A stretch of 64,000 bases of DNA, from the NCBI RefSeq assembly GCF_036370855.1, contig NC_088103.1, forward strand, positions 5,767,404 to 5,831,403. The letters are read 5' to 3'. Position 1 is the first letter of the stretch. The number at the start of each line of letters is the position of its first letter. Source of the stretch: Dromaius novaehollandiae. Taxonomy: Eukaryota > Chordata > Aves > Casuariiformes > Dromaiidae. Of the stretch, positions 63,281 through 64,000 are shown in pieces. The notes beneath the pieces were generated by a model. That model was given only the letters and a program-made list of their open reading frames with translations. It was not told where the DNA came from and searched no databases. A program made the position numbers and the translations under genes.

Positions 63281-64000
63281 TGTCCCGATCCAATATCGGG
63301 GGGGTTTCGTTACGATCCCAAGGACGAGATTAAGACGCTAAAACCGATCAAATATTGTACAACCTTTTAACTTTATTTTTCACGAAGTGGGGAGAAAAGG
63401 TGGTGGTGGGGGGGAGGCGAAGGGAAGAGGGGAACAAGAGCAAGGGGAAAAGATAGAGAAAGTTGGAAAAGGAGAGAGGAAGCTAGCTACCACCACTCCG
63501 AGGCCGATGATGTTCTGCTGACTCCGTTCAAATTACAGCTCAAGCTAGGTGCCTCCGACGAGGGGCGAGGGGCCTCAAACAAAGAAATCCCTGGGCAATT
63601 ATAGTTTTTTCAAATTAAGTTTCCCACCCCTCATGTGGTAGTTCAGACCAATAGTAATATTTGGGTCTGGGGTCTCCTGCTCCTTATTGGGTCTCATCAC
63701 TGTCCCTAGGTAGGCCGTTTACTGTTGCCGTTTCTGCTGACAGGTGTGTCTCCATTCTTGGGTCCAGCCATTATCTCTCAAGGTCCTGACAAAGAGGTGG
63801 TAACTCCAGCAATTAGCACTGTTTCAGCAGTGCACAGGAATGCAAATTGCTGGTAACTCCCTTATCATTCCCGCCTGCACCAGCTCTGGGGCCCTTTCTC
63901 ACTGAACTGGGAAGTGCGGCCTAAGGCTTCAGCAAATTTAGCTGCTCATGCTAAGCAAGTTTTATAGAAGTTGTGCTAAAAACGGCAATAATTTACAGTC
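63281..64000 (-). mobile_element. Endogenous retroviral LTR, minus strand, truncated by the window edge
   Basis: The block starts TGTCCCGATCC at 63281, which read on the minus strand ends GGATCGGGACA, giving the expected CA terminus. Minus-strand landmarks follow LTR order: a TATAAT-like box near 63596-63604, then an AATAAA signal at 63372-63377 about 225 bp on. The sequence just outside the terminus (TTTACCTTTCACC on the minus strand) does not look like a primer-binding site, so this is the 3' LTR of a provirus to the right or a solo LTR. It lies in CHUK intron 8, antisense to the gene. The family is not assigned. No retroviral coding sequence is visible. Confidence 0.68.

Overview
The window looks like bird nuclear DNA. 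It carries seven CR1 LINE pieces (the dominant avian LINE), an ERV-type LTR, intron-rich vertebrate genes with canonical GT/AG junctions, CpG-island promoters, and the gene pair CWF19L1-CHUK, which are also neighbours on human 10q24. Species cannot be resolved by eye. All identifications come from reading translations and splice phases against remembered family sequences. No search was run.

Layout. 1-2531: 3' half of a PHF7-like PHD/RING gene (+), cut by the left edge. 2711-3787: a pair of inverted ~270 bp arms around a tRNA-Lys-like sequence. 4070-16893: repeat-rich DNA with two internally deleted CR1 copies (+), a decayed tRNA-Thr-like sequence and a well-preserved tRNA-Glu(UUC). 20150-24056: a six-exon alpha-2,8-sialyltransferase (ST8SIA-type) gene on the minus strand. 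All its exons join in phase, but an in-frame TAG and loss of several family-conserved residues point to a recent pseudogene. 29150-34450: a GC-rich minisatellite that grades from old 32-36 bp monomers into about 23 nearly uniform 67-bp dimers. A minus-strand CR1 lies inside it, and the array ends at the CpG island of CWF19L1.

34625-50786: complete CWF19L1 (14 coding exons, 537 codons plus stop). 50943-61980: the first eight coding exons of CHUK (IKK-alpha), covering nearly all of the kinase domain; the gene continues past the right edge. The CWF19L1 stop and the CHUK start are only 156 bp apart on the same strand, so the CHUK promoter must overlap the 3' end of CWF19L1. CHUK introns hold a 54-bp degenerate minisatellite, three CR1 fragments and a minus-strand LTR that runs off the window.

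The genes do not form an operon or a single pathway. CWF19L1 is a spliceosome/lariat-associated factor, CHUK is the NF-kB pathway kinase, PHF7-like is a chromatin/ubiquitin-type protein, and the ST8SIA copy would have been a Golgi glycosyltransferase. The most notable features are the newly broken sialyltransferase, the graded minisatellite abutting a promoter, and the tRNA-centred inverted repeat. No wholly new biological system could be demonstrated.
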